From Paenibacillus terrae (lineage in GTDB: Bacteria > Bacillota > Bacilli > Paenibacillales > Paenibacillaceae): a DNA stretch of 64,000 nt. The stretch spans positions 273,353 through 337,352 of the forward strand of contig NZ_PNXQ01000014.1 in the NCBI RefSeq assembly GCF_005217525.1. Reading direction: 5' to 3'. Both the position numbers and the translations under genes were made by a program. Positions within the stretch are counted from its first letter, which is position 1, and every line of letters begins with the position of its first letter. This document shows, piece after piece, positions 7,019 through 15,597 of the stretch. A model generated the notes under the pieces. That model saw only the letters and a list, made by a program, of their open reading frames with translations. It was not told the origin of the DNA and ran no database searches.

Positions 7019-10000
7019 TTACCTCTGTGTTGTTTTTGTGGATACCGATGACGCGATAGGGAAATAACCGATCTCGACCGCATGCTGGATCATATTTCGA
7101 ATAAACTCCAGATCGGTTGTCGGGCACTTAACGCCAGCCTGATCCAGTAGCGCGGCGGTCACAGGGCAGCCATATCGGTAAGCGGAATCCTTGGCCCCGT
7201 CACCTTCCAACTGACCCATAGCAAGGTGCAGCGCATCCTCCTGAATACCGGAAGAGGGGTTCAGCAGCCAAGCGCTATAATCGTCAAAAGGCATCGTGTC
7301 TACTGCATATCCAAGCTGGTTGACCATAGCGATCAACTCATCATATGGCAGTGGGTTCGGATTGCAGATATGGAAAATGCGGTTCGCGCTTTTTTGATGC
7401 ACAGACAGCTCTACAATGGCGCGGCTCGCATAGTCAATCGGTGTAAAGTCCGTATGCCAATCAGCCTGTGGTGCTTTGCCCAGCAGCAGCATGGCCTTTA
7501 TCATTCGATAGTAGGCGTTGCTGTCGATATTGCGCTGGAAGCGTCCGTTGGCCGAATGGGCCGTCAGATTGCCTGCACGGTAGATAGAGACAGGCGTGCC
7601 TGACTGAGCTGCCTGGAACAACAGCTTTTCCGCTGCGAGCTTACTGTTCGTGTACAGGTTGTCCACCTGTAGCTCGTCTGGGAAGGAGGACAGTTCCAAT
7701 ACGGATTCCCATTGTCCTTCATTCGCCAGATCCTCCGGTATGCCCATAGTTGAGACATGATGGAAGGATACACCTGGCTTGGCCTGAGCAATTTTCAGCA
7801 GTTCCAGTGTTCCGGTTACATTCGTACGGTCAAAGGCAGCCGAATCACCAAAATGGCGAACGTCAGCGGCGCTGTGAATAATGCCGTCAACTTGATGCTC
7901 CAGCATATGGCGGTCAACGGCAGAGAGACCAAGGTCTGCCTGCTCCAGATCACCGTATACGGCTTTGACCCGTCCTTCGATCAGGGCCGAGACATTTTGT
8001 CCAAAATATCCGGTCAGTACGGCCTGAATACGCTCGATGCCGGATGGCCCGTTCTGTGATGGACGTACCATCGCGTACACTTTGGCTTCTGTCCGTTGAA
8101 GCAGGTCATACAGAATGTGCGAACCGAGATAACCTGTAGCCCCGGTCAGTAAAACAACATTCATGTCGCGCAATTCGGCTACACCCGCAGTGCCTGACAG
8201 CTCGATAGGATGCTCATTCAGGTCTGTTTTTTCTTGTTGAACCGCTAGTGCTTTACGTTGCGGCGCTTGTTCCGTGCCCAGTTGCTCCACGTATTCAGCA
8301 AGCTCGCGAACGGTTTTGTAGCGGAAAAAGTCTCCAATGCGCAACGTGCCATAACGCGGCTTCAAAATAGCCAGCACATGAATGACACGAAGGGAGTCGC
8401 CACCGATCAGGAAGAAGTCATCCGTTGCGCCGATGTTGGCTTTGCCAAGTACCTGTGTCCATGCTTCGGCAATAAGCGTTTCAGTCCCTTCGCGGAGAGG
8501 TTCGCTGCCATAGGAGCTGTCGGAAGCCTCGGGCAGCGGCAGCAGGGCCAGCTTCTTGCGATCAATCTTGCCCGTCGGTGAAATCGGCATAGCTTCGAGA
8601 TGAACGATATGGCTCGGAACAAAATAGGAAGGTAGCTTACCCGCAATATAAGACTGAATCACGTCTTGCGGAATAGACTGTCCGTCCGAAGTAGTGTAAT
8701 AGCCGACTAGCATATTTTGATCCGTGTGATCTTTGACGGCTACGACAGACACGTCCTGAACACCAGGATGCTTGGAGAAATGATCTTCAATCTCTCCGAT
8801 TTCGATCCGATTGCCCCGAATTTTGAGCTGTGAATCCTTCCGGCTTACATATTCAATCGTACCGTCTGGCAGCAGCTTGGCGATATCGCCTGAGCGGTAC
8901 ATTTTTTCACCCGGAACAAACGGGTTGTCCACAAACGATTGTGCTGTTCGCTCCGGCTGATGGAGGTAGCCATGAGCCAGTGCCGGTGTAGCAATGCATA
9001 CTTCACCGGGAATGTTAATTGGGCATAGCTTGTTGTCATCGTTGACGATATAGACCTTGTAGTTGTAAATCGGCTTGCCGATTGGGATGTTGACGACGTG
9101 CTCAGGCACAGCACCACGAACCCGGTGTGTCGTGGTCGCTACGGTGCACTCGGTCGGTCCATATACGTTTACGATGTCTGTATTTGTGCCGAATTTGCTT
9201 TGGAACGCCCGAACTTGTGAGCCGTACAGCGCCTCGCCTGCCACGGTGACAATTCGTACCTTAGTCAATTTGCGGTAGCCCTCGTCCGACAAATACGTGG
9301 ATAGCTGATTAAAGAACACGGTTGGCAAAATGGTAATGATCGTCGTGCCTGTGCGTGCGATGGCTTCTGCGAATTCTTCAACAGACACGCGTTCTTCGGA
9401 GGACAACAGGTACAGCTTGGCTCCGTAGAACAAGGCTCCAATCGTATCCCAAACAGATGCATCAAAGCTATAGGTGGCGAATTGCGTCAATACATCCTGA
9501 GGTGTAATATCGCAATCGCGCTGTACGACAGCACCCAGGTTGACGACGCCACGGTGAGCGATCAGGGCACCTTTGGGCTTGCCTGTCGAGCCGGATGTAT
9601 AGATCACATAAGCTAGATCATCCGGACCTACGTTAACGTTTGGATTGCTTGCGGCATAACCTGCCAGTGGTCCGTTAATGGCTAAAATTTCTTTTACTGT
9701 ATCAATGGAACCGCACAGTTCAGTCGCTTGCTCGATCAATGCTGAAGTCGTCAGGACGAAGGGAGAACGCGTATCCTCGACAATGTAGCTACTCCGGTCA
9801 GCGGGGTGGGCTGGATCGACTGGTACATATACCCCCCCGGCTTTCAGAATGCCGAGCAGGGAAATGACAGTTTCCAGGCTTCGTTCCATGAAAATAGTCA
9901 CGAACTCGCCCTTGGCAAGACCTTTGGACAACAGCACACGTGCGACTTGATTGGCACGTTCATTAAGCTCACGGTACGTATATTCCCCGGCGTGGGAAGA

Positions 10001-10714
10001 GATGGCCGGACGATCAGGATATTGCGAAGCGGCTTCCTCGAACATTCCATGAATGGTCTGATGCTCAGGATACTTCACAACTGTATTATTTAAGGCTTCA
10101 TGAGCTGCCTGATCTGCTTCGGATAAGATGTCAATCGAATTGACAAGGGCATGGCTGTTGGTGAGTGCGCCGCGCAGTAGCAATTCGAAGTATTCTGCAT
10201 ACCGGACAACCGTTGATTTCAGAAGAAGCGAATCATCATACCGAATATGGATATGGTAAGTGCCGTTGCTCTCGATGACAGCCCAGTCCATGATACAAGG
10301 CTCTGCGCCTTCATCTGCCAGCAGATTTGCCGAGAACGAGGTATCAGCTTGCGGGTCTGCCAGATAAGCATGTGGTTTATGGAGCATGTCCTGAAACAGG
10401 CCTGCCAGTTCATGGAAAGTAGTATTCTTTTCCATCGTCAGCGAAGCCGTGAGTAAACCGGATTGAGGCACCAAAGTAGAGAAGGAGACTTCTTCCTCTG
10501 CGGACAGACGGTACAGCCATGCTGCATACACAGACAGAAGCAAAGCATGTTGTTCTTCCGCCGACGTTTGCTGATGCAGCAACTTTGAGAGGGATGGTTC
10601 TAACTCTGCCTGATAAGCAGAGTATGTATACTTGCGTTGCAGACGTGCAAAATCCAAAGGAACCAGGAATGGGGATGGCGCTGTTTGTGTACTGTTTTGT
10701 AGCAATGAAGTCAT
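7019..10714 (-). CDS. Stand-alone NRPS: vestigial C - A - T - thioester reductase
   Basis: A 1231-residue single-module synthetase. Residues 1-215 resemble the C-terminal half of a condensation domain but lack HHxxxDG. The adenylation domain (about 220-745) has YIYTSGSTGKPKG near 370, NVYGPTECT, YRSGD and NGKIDRKKL-like GKIDRKKL. A carrier domain carries the phosphopantetheine serine at about 771 (IGGDSLRV). A reductase domain (about 855-1220) has the NAD(P)H Rossmann motif GATGYLGSH near 861 and the catalytic YTNSK near 1021. Such A-T-R enzymes, like Lys2 or carboxylic acid reductases, release an aldehyde or alcohol. By hand alignment with GrsA the specificity positions read D-A-W-T-T-A-V-V-A-K, DAWT being shared with the GrsA phenylalanine code. 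No partner module is adjacent. RBS CAGGAGGT. Confidence 0.88.
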   Translation of the reverse strand: MTSLLQNSTQTAPSPFLVPLDFARLQRKYTYSAYQAELEPSLSKLLHQQTSAEEQHALLLSVYAAWLYRLSAEEEVSFSTLVPQSGLLTASLTMEKNTTFHELAGLFQDMLHKPHAYLADPQADTSFSANLLADEGAEPCIMDWAVIESNGTYHIHIRYDDSLLLKSTVVRYAEYFELLLRGALTNSHALVNSIDILSEADQAAHEALNNTVVKYPEHQTIHGMFEEAASQYPDRPAISSHAGEYTYRELNERANQVARVLLSKGLAKGEFVTIFMERSLETVISLLGILKAGGVYVPVDPAHPADRSSYIVEDTRSPFVLTTSALIEQATELCGSIDTVKEILAINGPLAGYAASNPNVNVGPDDLAYVIYTSGSTGKPKGALIAHRGVVNLGAVVQRDCDITPQDVLTQFATYSFDASVWDTIGALFYGAKLYLLSSEERVSVEEFAEAIARTGTTIITILPTVFFNQLSTYLSDEGYRKLTKVRIVTVAGEALYGSQVRAFQSKFGTNTDIVNVYGPTECTVATTTHRVRGAVPEHVVNIPIGKPIYNYKVYIVNDDNKLCPINIPGEVCIATPALAHGYLHQPERTAQSFVDNPFVPGEKMYRSGDIAKLLPDGTIEYVSRKDSQLKIRGNRIEIGEIEDHFSKHPGVQDVSVVAVKDHTDQNMLVGYYTTSDGQSIPQDVIQSYIAGKLPSYFVPSHIVHLEAMPISPTGKIDRKKLALLPLPEASDSSYGSEPLREGTETLIAEAWTQVLGKANIGATDDFFLIGGDSLRVIHVLAILKPRYGTLRIGDFFRYKTVRELAEYVEQLGTEQAPQRKALAVQQEKTDLNEHPIELSGTAGVAELRDMNVVLLTGATGYLGSHILYDLLQRTEAKVYAMVRPSQNGPSGIERIQAVLTGYFGQNVSALIEGRVKAVYGDLEQADLGLSAVDRHMLEHQVDGIIHSAADVRHFGDSAAFDRTNVTGTLELLKIAQAKPGVSFHHVSTMGIPEDLANEGQWESVLELSSFPDELQVDNLYTNSKLAAEKLLFQAAQSGTPVSIYRAGNLTAHSANGRFQRNIDSNAYYRMIKAMLLLGKAPQADWHTDFTPIDYASRAIVELSVHQKSANRIFHICNPNPLPYDELIAMVNQLGYAVDTMPFDDYSAWLLNPSSGIQEDALHLAMGQLEGDGAKDSAYRYGCPVTAALLDQAGVKCPTTDLEFIRNMIQHAVEIGYFPIASSVSTKTTQR

Positions 10715-10767
10715 TACGCTAACCTCCTGAACGTATGATGTCGTAATATGATGCTAAAGTCAGTAAA

Positions 10768-10807
10768 TGCCTCCGATCCCTTCAAAAGCATGAATAGGAG
10801 GGAGGCA
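10768..10807 (-). terminator. Inverted repeat between chemoreceptor and NRPS
   Basis: TGCCTCC ... GGAGGCA with a weakly T-rich downstream flank on the minus strand. It could partly terminate the chemoreceptor transcript or act in the NRPS leader. Confidence 0.4.
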
Positions 10808-10831
10808 CTACCAAACGACTTACTTATGAAA

Positions 10832-12601
10832 TTATGATTTGGTGCGGCTAGGGTCCGCAATTTTAAAAAATGAAGTAATTTCCTGAAGCTCTTCAGACAT
10901 GGTTGACAGCTTATGAGACGATTCAATGATGGAGTCCAGAGAAGCTTTTTGTTCATCAACTGTTTGTGCAATATGAATGCTGTTGTTAGCTGTTTTGCTT
11001 ACAGTGGAAGAAAGATCATCTGCTGTCGCTGTCATTTCCTGCGTACCGGCGGATATTTCCTCGGTAGCACTGGATACTTCCTGAATCTGCCATGCTACTG
11101 TCTTGGTTGCTTGAAGTATGTTATTGAACAGCTCGCCCGCTTGTCCAGCTACGATGATTCCGTTCTGTGCCTCAACATTACCTTGTTCCATCGACTTCAC
11201 AGCCTGTCCGATTTCGCTTTGGATCTCTTCAATCAGCGGTGTGATTTGTTTTGTTGCATCCGCTGTTTGTTCTGCCAGCTTGCGTACTTCACTGGCAACC
11301 ACGGCAAAGCCTTTACCTTCCTCACCGACACGCGCTGCTTCAATAGAAGCATTCAGAGCGAGCAGGTTCGTCTGACTGGAAATGCCTGAAATCGTACCAA
11401 TGATATTACCAATTTCCTGTGAACGGTCGTTCAGCAACTTGATAATGCGGGATGTATTCGTAACTGTGTCTGTAATCAAATGCATTTGTGAAGAAACCTT
11501 GCCTACGATTTCGTTGCCTTCATTAGAACGCTTTTCTACCGAATTGGCTTCCTCTGCAACGGTGGCGGAACTGGCGGCAATATTTTGGATGACCGAGGCC
11601 ATTTCAGCCATGGCACGTGCGCTATCGCCCGTTGCTTTTTCCTGTGCACGGATATTATCCGTAATTTCATTAATGTTCTGATTAATGATGTTGGAATTGA
11701 TTCCGTTTTGCTCGCAGATCGCGAGCAATTCCTTCGCCGATTCATTCACTTCATCAGTTGTCAGCTTCACTTTGGTCATAATGCTGTTAATATGGCTAAC
11801 CATATCATTGAAGTTGCTATTCACAACACCCAGATCGTCTTGCCCAGCTTGAATCTGAACATCCAGATTTCCACGGCTTACTTCACTGATACCATACATC
11901 AGTTGTTTAATAGGGGACAGCGTACGCCTTACGACCCAATATTGGAGCGCCAAGCAGATGAGCAGGAAAGCAGCCAGAATTGTAGTACCGCTAATCAGCA
12001 GCTTAGTCAAACCCGCAGGTACAGCGCCTGCATCTGCATCGACAGCAAAATATGCAAAGATTTTGCCATTTGAATCTTTAAGTGGATACGTCAAGGTTGT
12101 CCACGTACCGAAGCTGTCATCATAGAAGCTGGTAAACGTCGGTTTTCCAGTATCCAGCATGTGGCTTACGCCTTCCACAACTACAGATGGTTGCTTATAC
12201 ATACCGCCGACACCCAATTTATCTTTTTCGAATGCTTCTCTAAGAGCGGTAGGCATCGCTACAACAGATGTCTTGTCACCGTCTTCCAGCTCGGTTCCGA
12301 AGATATAAGCTTGAGAGATATTCGGGTTCGTTGCTGTGATGTTATCCAGATAAGCGCGGAGTTTGGTCTGAACGGGACCATCATAACTTTTTTCCTGAAT
12401 GGCTTGGGTTACTTCATTTACATTAATTCCCTCAGCCCACTTTAATGTGATTTTTTCCACTTGTCCATGCAGCTGGTCTATCAAAATCGTACGTTGGATC
12501 AAATAGCTGGACACGATGAGGACTAGCCCGATCAATACGATGTTGAAGAAGGATAATAATAAGTTCTTGGTGAAGAAAGATAAGCTACTCCACTTTTTCA
12601 A
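10832..12601 (-). CDS. Methyl-accepting chemotaxis protein
   Basis: Transmembrane chemoreceptor. I place the start at TTG 12601, 8 nt after AGGGAGTGG, giving 589 residues; the longer frame has no ribosome site. A first membrane helix (about 10-33) is followed by an extracellular Cache-type sensor domain (about 35-200), a second helix (about 200-225), HAMP (about 225-280) and the cytoplasmic signalling domain, whose hairpin tip reads [20 protein letters not shown]. It passes ligand signals to CheA/CheW. The ligand is unknown. It is immediately upstream of the NRPS on the same strand, which could be coincidence or could link taxis to the NRPS product. Confidence 0.92.
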   Translation of the reverse strand: MKKWSSLSFFTKNLLLSFFNIVLIGLVLIVSSYLIQRTILIDQLHGQVEKITLKWAEGINVNEVTQAIQEKSYDGPVQTKLRAYLDNITATNPNISQAYIFGTELEDGDKTSVVAMPTALREAFEKDKLGVGGMYKQPSVVVEGVSHMLDTGKPTFTSFYDDSFGTWTTLTYPLKDSNGKIFAYFAVDADAGAVPAGLTKLLISGTTILAAFLLICLALQYWVVRRTLSPIKQLMYGISEVSRGNLDVQIQAGQDDLGVVNSNFNDMVSHINSIMTKVKLTTDEVNESAKELLAICEQNGINSNIINQNINEITDNIRAQEKATGDSARAMAEMASVIQNIAASSATVAEEANSVEKRSNEGNEIVGKVSSQMHLITDTVTNTSRIIKLLNDRSQEIGNIIGTISGISSQTNLLALNASIEAARVGEEGKGFAVVASEVRKLAEQTADATKQITPLIEEIQSEIGQAVKSMEQGNVEAQNGIIVAGQAGELFNNILQATKTVAWQIQEVSSATEEISAGTQEMTATADDLSSTVSKTANNSIHIAQTVDEQKASLDSIIESSHKLSTMSEELQEITSFFKIADPSRTKS

Positions 12602-13060
12602 AATGTTCCACTCCCTGGTTGTAATTTTTGTACATGGTGTTGAACCGCTTATCAAATGAGATAATTAAGTCCCCCTTACAAACATAGTAATTAAGGAAAT
12701 TGACCTCTTGAAATTTTTCTAATAGGTCTTTAGTCCTTTTTAATTAAGTATGTATCCCTATATATATGTCGTACGATAAGCCCTTGAAATGAATACCTTG
12801 CCCAATAAAAATTTAATTTTTACCGGGTAATTCCTGTGTGTATCTCAGTATATTCCATTTTATACTTCAACTTGAAATTCAAACTCGTTTCAGGCTTCAA
12901 GCAGGTATCCAACAGAAACCATCATACTTTATAATAGAGTCAAATGCACTTGTCAATTTGGGAGGTTTTTCATATTTGGCGTTACAGATGCTTGATTTGC
13001 CGCGGTTTTTGCGGATTCCTTGCATAATGAGCCAATGTAGCTACACGACATAGGAGAGGG
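12602..13060. other. Intergenic, AT-rich
   Basis: About 460 bp between the divergent chemoreceptor and GNAT genes. It must contain both promoters, but I see no convincing -35/-10 pair, no SigD-type motif and no reading frame that looks coding. The base composition is clearly more AT-rich than its flanks. Confidence 0.5.
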
Positions 13061-13540
13061 ATGAAGAGAATGTCCAAGCTTACAATAGTAAAGGTTAAAA
13101 GCGATCATGCAGATCTGCATGAATTGATTCAAAGGCTGGATAAGGATTTGCTGGAAAGGTATCCTGCTGATGAAATTTACTTGGTTGATTTTTCCAATCC
13201 AAAAGTTAAAGAAATGATTTTCGCTGTTGTGTATTTGGATGCAGAACCGGTCGCTTGCGGTGGACTTAGGCCTATAGATGCGGAAGAGATGGAGCTTAAA
13301 CGATTTTATGTCGATTCTTCTTATCGCAGGCAAGGTATTGCCGTCAGTCTGTTAGCTTTTCTGGAAGGTGAGGCCCGGAAACGAGGCACTGTAAGAATCA
13401 AGCTGGAGACAGGGGCTGCTCAACCTGAAGCCATTGCGCTTTATACGAAGCAGGGATATGAGCCTATTGAACGATTTGGTGAATATGAAGAGGATGAAAA
13501 TAGTCTTTGTTACGGTAAGAACCTGACAGTGTCTTTATAA
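13061..13540 (+). CDS. GNAT family N-acetyltransferase
   Basis: A 159-residue single-domain acetyltransferase. The acetyl-CoA binding motif A is seen as FYVDSSYRRQGIAVSLLAFLEGEA (R/Q-x-x-G-x-G/A type, about residues 85-108), preceded by the beta strand VACGGLRPI, and the C-terminal LYTKQGYEPIERFGEY is the usual motif B. The substrate is unknown. The start is ambiguous: ATG 13061 lies very close to AGGAGAGGG, while ATG 13070 has better spacing and would remove three residues. Confidence 0.88.
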   Translation: MKRMSKLTIVKVKSDHADLHELIQRLDKDLLERYPADEIYLVDFSNPKVKEMIFAVVYLDAEPVACGGLRPIDAEEMELKRFYVDSSYRRQGIAVSLLAFLEGEARKRGTVRIKLETGAAQPEAIALYTKQGYEPIERFGEYEEDENSLCYGKNLTVSL

Positions 13541-13600
13541 AACGTTTTCATATAAAATGAATGAGGATCCATACTAGTCTATAAAGCGGGAGAGATGACA

Positions 13601-14269
13601 ATGAATTTGAAGCAAAAAGCAGCTGAAAAAGCAGTTGAAGCCATTCAGGACGGCATGAAAGTAGGACTCGGCACAGGATCGACAGCTTATTGGGCCATTC
13701 AAAAAATAGGTGAGCGTGTGGCGCAAGGCTTACATATACAGGCTGTAGCTACTTCCCAAGCCTCGGAGGATCAGGCCAGAGAACTGGGAATTCCCATCGT
13801 TCCATTTGATCAGATTGGACGACTCGACGTAACCATTGACGGAGCGGACGAGGTGAATGAGCAGCTTGTTCTGGTGAAGGGCGGAGGCGGAGCTTTACTG
13901 AGAGAGAAGATCGTGGAAAGCAACAGCAACCGGCTAATCATTATTGTGGACGAGTCCAAGGATGTGAAGGTGCTGGGTGCATTTCCATTACCGGTCGAAG
14001 TCGTACCTTTTGCCAGTGTATGGACGTTGGAGGCAATACAGCAAACAGGCTGCCAGGCTGAATGGCGCATGAAGGACGGTGAGCGTTTCCTTACGGATAA
14101 CGGCAATTATATTGTCGATTGTCGTTACGGAACCATTGATAATCCGCAAGAGCTGGAAATCCGATTAAATCAAATTCCGGGTGTGGTTGATAACGGACTG
14201 TTCATTAACATGGCGGACCAGGTTATCATCGCACGGGCCAATGGGCAGATTGATATTCGAAACAAGTGA
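13601..14269 (+). CDS. rpiA: Ribose-5-phosphate isomerase A
   Basis: A 222-residue RpiA, normal length. Signature motifs: GLGTGSTAYWAI (phosphate loop, about residues 28-39), VTIDGADEVN (about 80-89), VKGGGGALLREKIV with the catalytic acid and lysine region, and IVDESKDVKVLG. It interconverts ribose-5-P and ribulose-5-P in the pentose phosphate pathway. The ATG at 13601 follows GCGGGAGAG with normal spacing; ATG 13595 is also in frame. Its stop overlaps the vanZ-like start (TGATG), implying translational coupling. Confidence 0.93.
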   Translation: MNLKQKAAEKAVEAIQDGMKVGLGTGSTAYWAIQKIGERVAQGLHIQAVATSQASEDQARELGIPIVPFDQIGRLDVTIDGADEVNEQLVLVKGGGGALLREKIVESNSNRLIIIVDESKDVKVLGAFPLPVEVVPFASVWTLEAIQQTGCQAEWRMKDGERFLTDNGNYIVDCRYGTIDNPQELEIRLNQIPGVVDNGLFINMADQVIIARANGQIDIRNK

Positions 14270-14715
14270 TGCCTAGCGTCCGTCTGCTTCGTACTGTAGC
14301 TTTCGTGGTCTTCATTTTATATACGGGACTGTTATTATACTGGATGTTTCTTGGTTTTGGACGTACAATACGACCGGGTCCTCCATATTCGTATAATATG
14401 GTTCCGTTGGATACGATTGGGCGATATCTGAGGGCTGCGCAGTCGCTTTCTTTCCGGGTGTGGGGTGTCAATTTGCTCGGTAATATTGTTGTTTTCGTCC
14501 CGTTTGGCATCCTTCTGCCTATCATTTGGGTATCGTTACGCAGATTAGGTAGCTTGCTACTGACAGTGGTGGTCGCGCTGGTGATTCTTGAAGTGTCCCA
14601 AATGCTGCTCGGCGCAGGCACGATGGACGTGGATGATGTGATCCTGAATGTAACGGGTGTGCTTTTCGGCCGGGTTGTTTACGAGCTTCTACGAAAGAGG
14701 TTAGGGAATGAATAA
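14269..14715 (+). CDS. VanZ-like membrane protein
   Basis: A 148-residue protein with four hydrophobic helices, an N-terminal SVRLLRTVAFVVFILYTGLLLYWM-type helix broken by a basic loop, NLLGNIVVFVPFGILLP and a terminal DVDDVILNVTGVLFG motif. These are hallmarks of VanZ, whose founding member gives modest teicoplanin resistance; most chromosomal members have unknown roles. Starts with ATG overlapping the rpiA stop (a GTG one codon earlier is also possible). No separate ribosome site, so it is probably translated by coupling. A terminator follows at once. Confidence 0.85.
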   Translation: MPSVRLLRTVAFVVFILYTGLLLYWMFLGFGRTIRPGPPYSYNMVPLDTIGRYLRAAQSLSFRVWGVNLLGNIVVFVPFGILLPIIWVSLRRLGSLLLTVVVALVILEVSQMLLGAGTMDVDDVILNVTGVLFGRVVYELLRKRLGNE

Positions 14716-14717
14716 TG

Positions 14718-14772
14718 AAAGCCCTGCTCTCACGAACGGTGCTTCTGGTGCCGATTGGGGACGGGCTTTTTT
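14718..14772 (+). terminator. Terminator of rpiA-vanZ operon
   Basis: AAAGCCC and GGGCTTT close a long GC-rich hairpin followed by TTTTT. Confidence 0.75.
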
Positions 14773-14834
14773 ACATAATAGACTGTAATTTTCACATCAT
14801 ACACCTTATGAACAAAGGGATAAAACGGTTGAAC

Positions 14835-14876
14835 TTGACAAAAGTTTGCAATTAAGATATCTTTGAATAAAGATAT
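14835..14876 (+). promoter_or_regulatory. mhqR promoter and MhqR-type operator
   Basis: TTGACA (14835-14840), 17 bp, then TATCTT (14858-14863). The -10 is embedded in a perfect inverted repeat ATATCTTT-GAAT-AAAGATAT (14857-14876). The ATCT...AATAAAGAT layout resembles the tATCTcgaAtTCgAGATa operator reported for B. subtilis MhqR, supporting autorepression. Confidence 0.7.
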
Positions 14877-14896
14877 GAGTAACGGAGGCTGTTAAT

Positions 14897-15355
14897 ATGT
14901 CAGTAAAACCAGATGATCAGGACTTGGCGCTTAACTTGTTTGTTGTGCTGGCGCGCGCCTATAATTCGGTCACATCCCGCACGAATCGGGATATTCATAG
15001 TCATGGATTGAACACAACGGAATTTGGTGTACTTGATCTGTTATATTATCGTGGTTCACAGCCCTTGCAGAAAATTGGTGAAAAGGTGCTGATCTCCAGC
15101 GGAAATATTACGTATGTCGTAGATAAACTTCAGAAAAAAAAGCTGCTTACCCGGCGTGCATCACAGGATGATCGTCGTGTGATTTATGCAGAACTGACTG
15201 ACGAGGGACGTCATTTCTTTGAGCAAATATTCCCGCAGCATCATCGTGTCATCATGGAGACAGTAGACGGTTTATCCGTAGAAGAGAAAGAGCAGGTTAT
15301 CCATTTGCTAAAAAAGCTGGGACTCTCGGCTGAAGGCCAGAAGAGTAACGACTAA
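14897..15355 (+). CDS. mhqR: MhqR-like MarR family regulator
   Basis: A 152-residue MarR protein most like B. subtilis MhqR, the repressor of catechol and methylhydroquinone resistance genes: ALNLFVVLARAYNSV, IHSHGLNTTEFGVLDLLYYRG, QPLQKIGEKVLISSGNITYVVDKL and the wing DRRVIYAELTDEG align block by block. The winged helix spans about 35-110. No cysteine is visible in the sensing region. Starts at ATG behind AACGGAGG. It is monocistronic, with its own operator-promoter and a terminator; targets would lie elsewhere (dioxygenases, azoreductases in Bacillus). Confidence 0.8.
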   Translation: MSVKPDDQDLALNLFVVLARAYNSVTSRTNRDIHSHGLNTTEFGVLDLLYYRGSQPLQKIGEKVLISSGNITYVVDKLQKKKLLTRRASQDDRRVIYAELTDEGRHFFEQIFPQHHRVIMETVDGLSVEEKEQVIHLLKKLGLSAEGQKSND

Positions 15356-15390
15356 TAAGCTGCAAAAATCCACGTTAAATAGGCTTGTAG

Positions 15391-15426
15391 ATAAAATACC
15401 GGTTGTCCGGTATTTTATTTTTTTGT
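15391..15426 (+). terminator. Terminator of mhqR-like gene
   Basis: ATAAAATACCGG-TTGT-CCGGTATTTTAT followed by TTTTTTT; an 12-bp perfect stem with a 4-nt loop. Confidence 0.9.
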
Positions 15427-15446
15427 CGCAATTTTGGGCAACGGGG

Positions 15447-15559
15447 TTAATGTAGAGGCGGAAATCAGGTATAATTGACGAATAGTCACCATCAGTGATC
15501 GTTGGAATTATCCCTGTTAGACTTGCACACAGATGGAAGAGCTGTGTGCAAGTTTTTTT
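15447..15559 (+). promoter_or_regulatory. Promoter and leader with internal terminator ahead of MFS gene
   Basis: A TATAAT at 15470-15475 (weak -35 TTAATG, spacing 17) should start an RNA near 15482. That RNA contains ACTTGCACACAG-loop-CTGTGTGCAAGT (15521-15553) plus a run of T, a 12-bp perfect intrinsic terminator only about 40 nt before the MFS start codon. CCCTGT (15512) could pair with ACAGGG (15566) across the hairpin. This is the layout of a transcription attenuator, but no ligand or upstream peptide is evident. Confidence 0.55.
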
Positions 15560-15597
15560 CTGGAGACAGGGCAGAGAAGGAGACATAGATAACAGAT

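Noticed and set aside
10714-10971. 85-codon minus-strand frame between chemoreceptor and NRPS
   Set aside because: It overlaps the end of the chemoreceptor in another frame and the NRPS ribosome site; no coding features.
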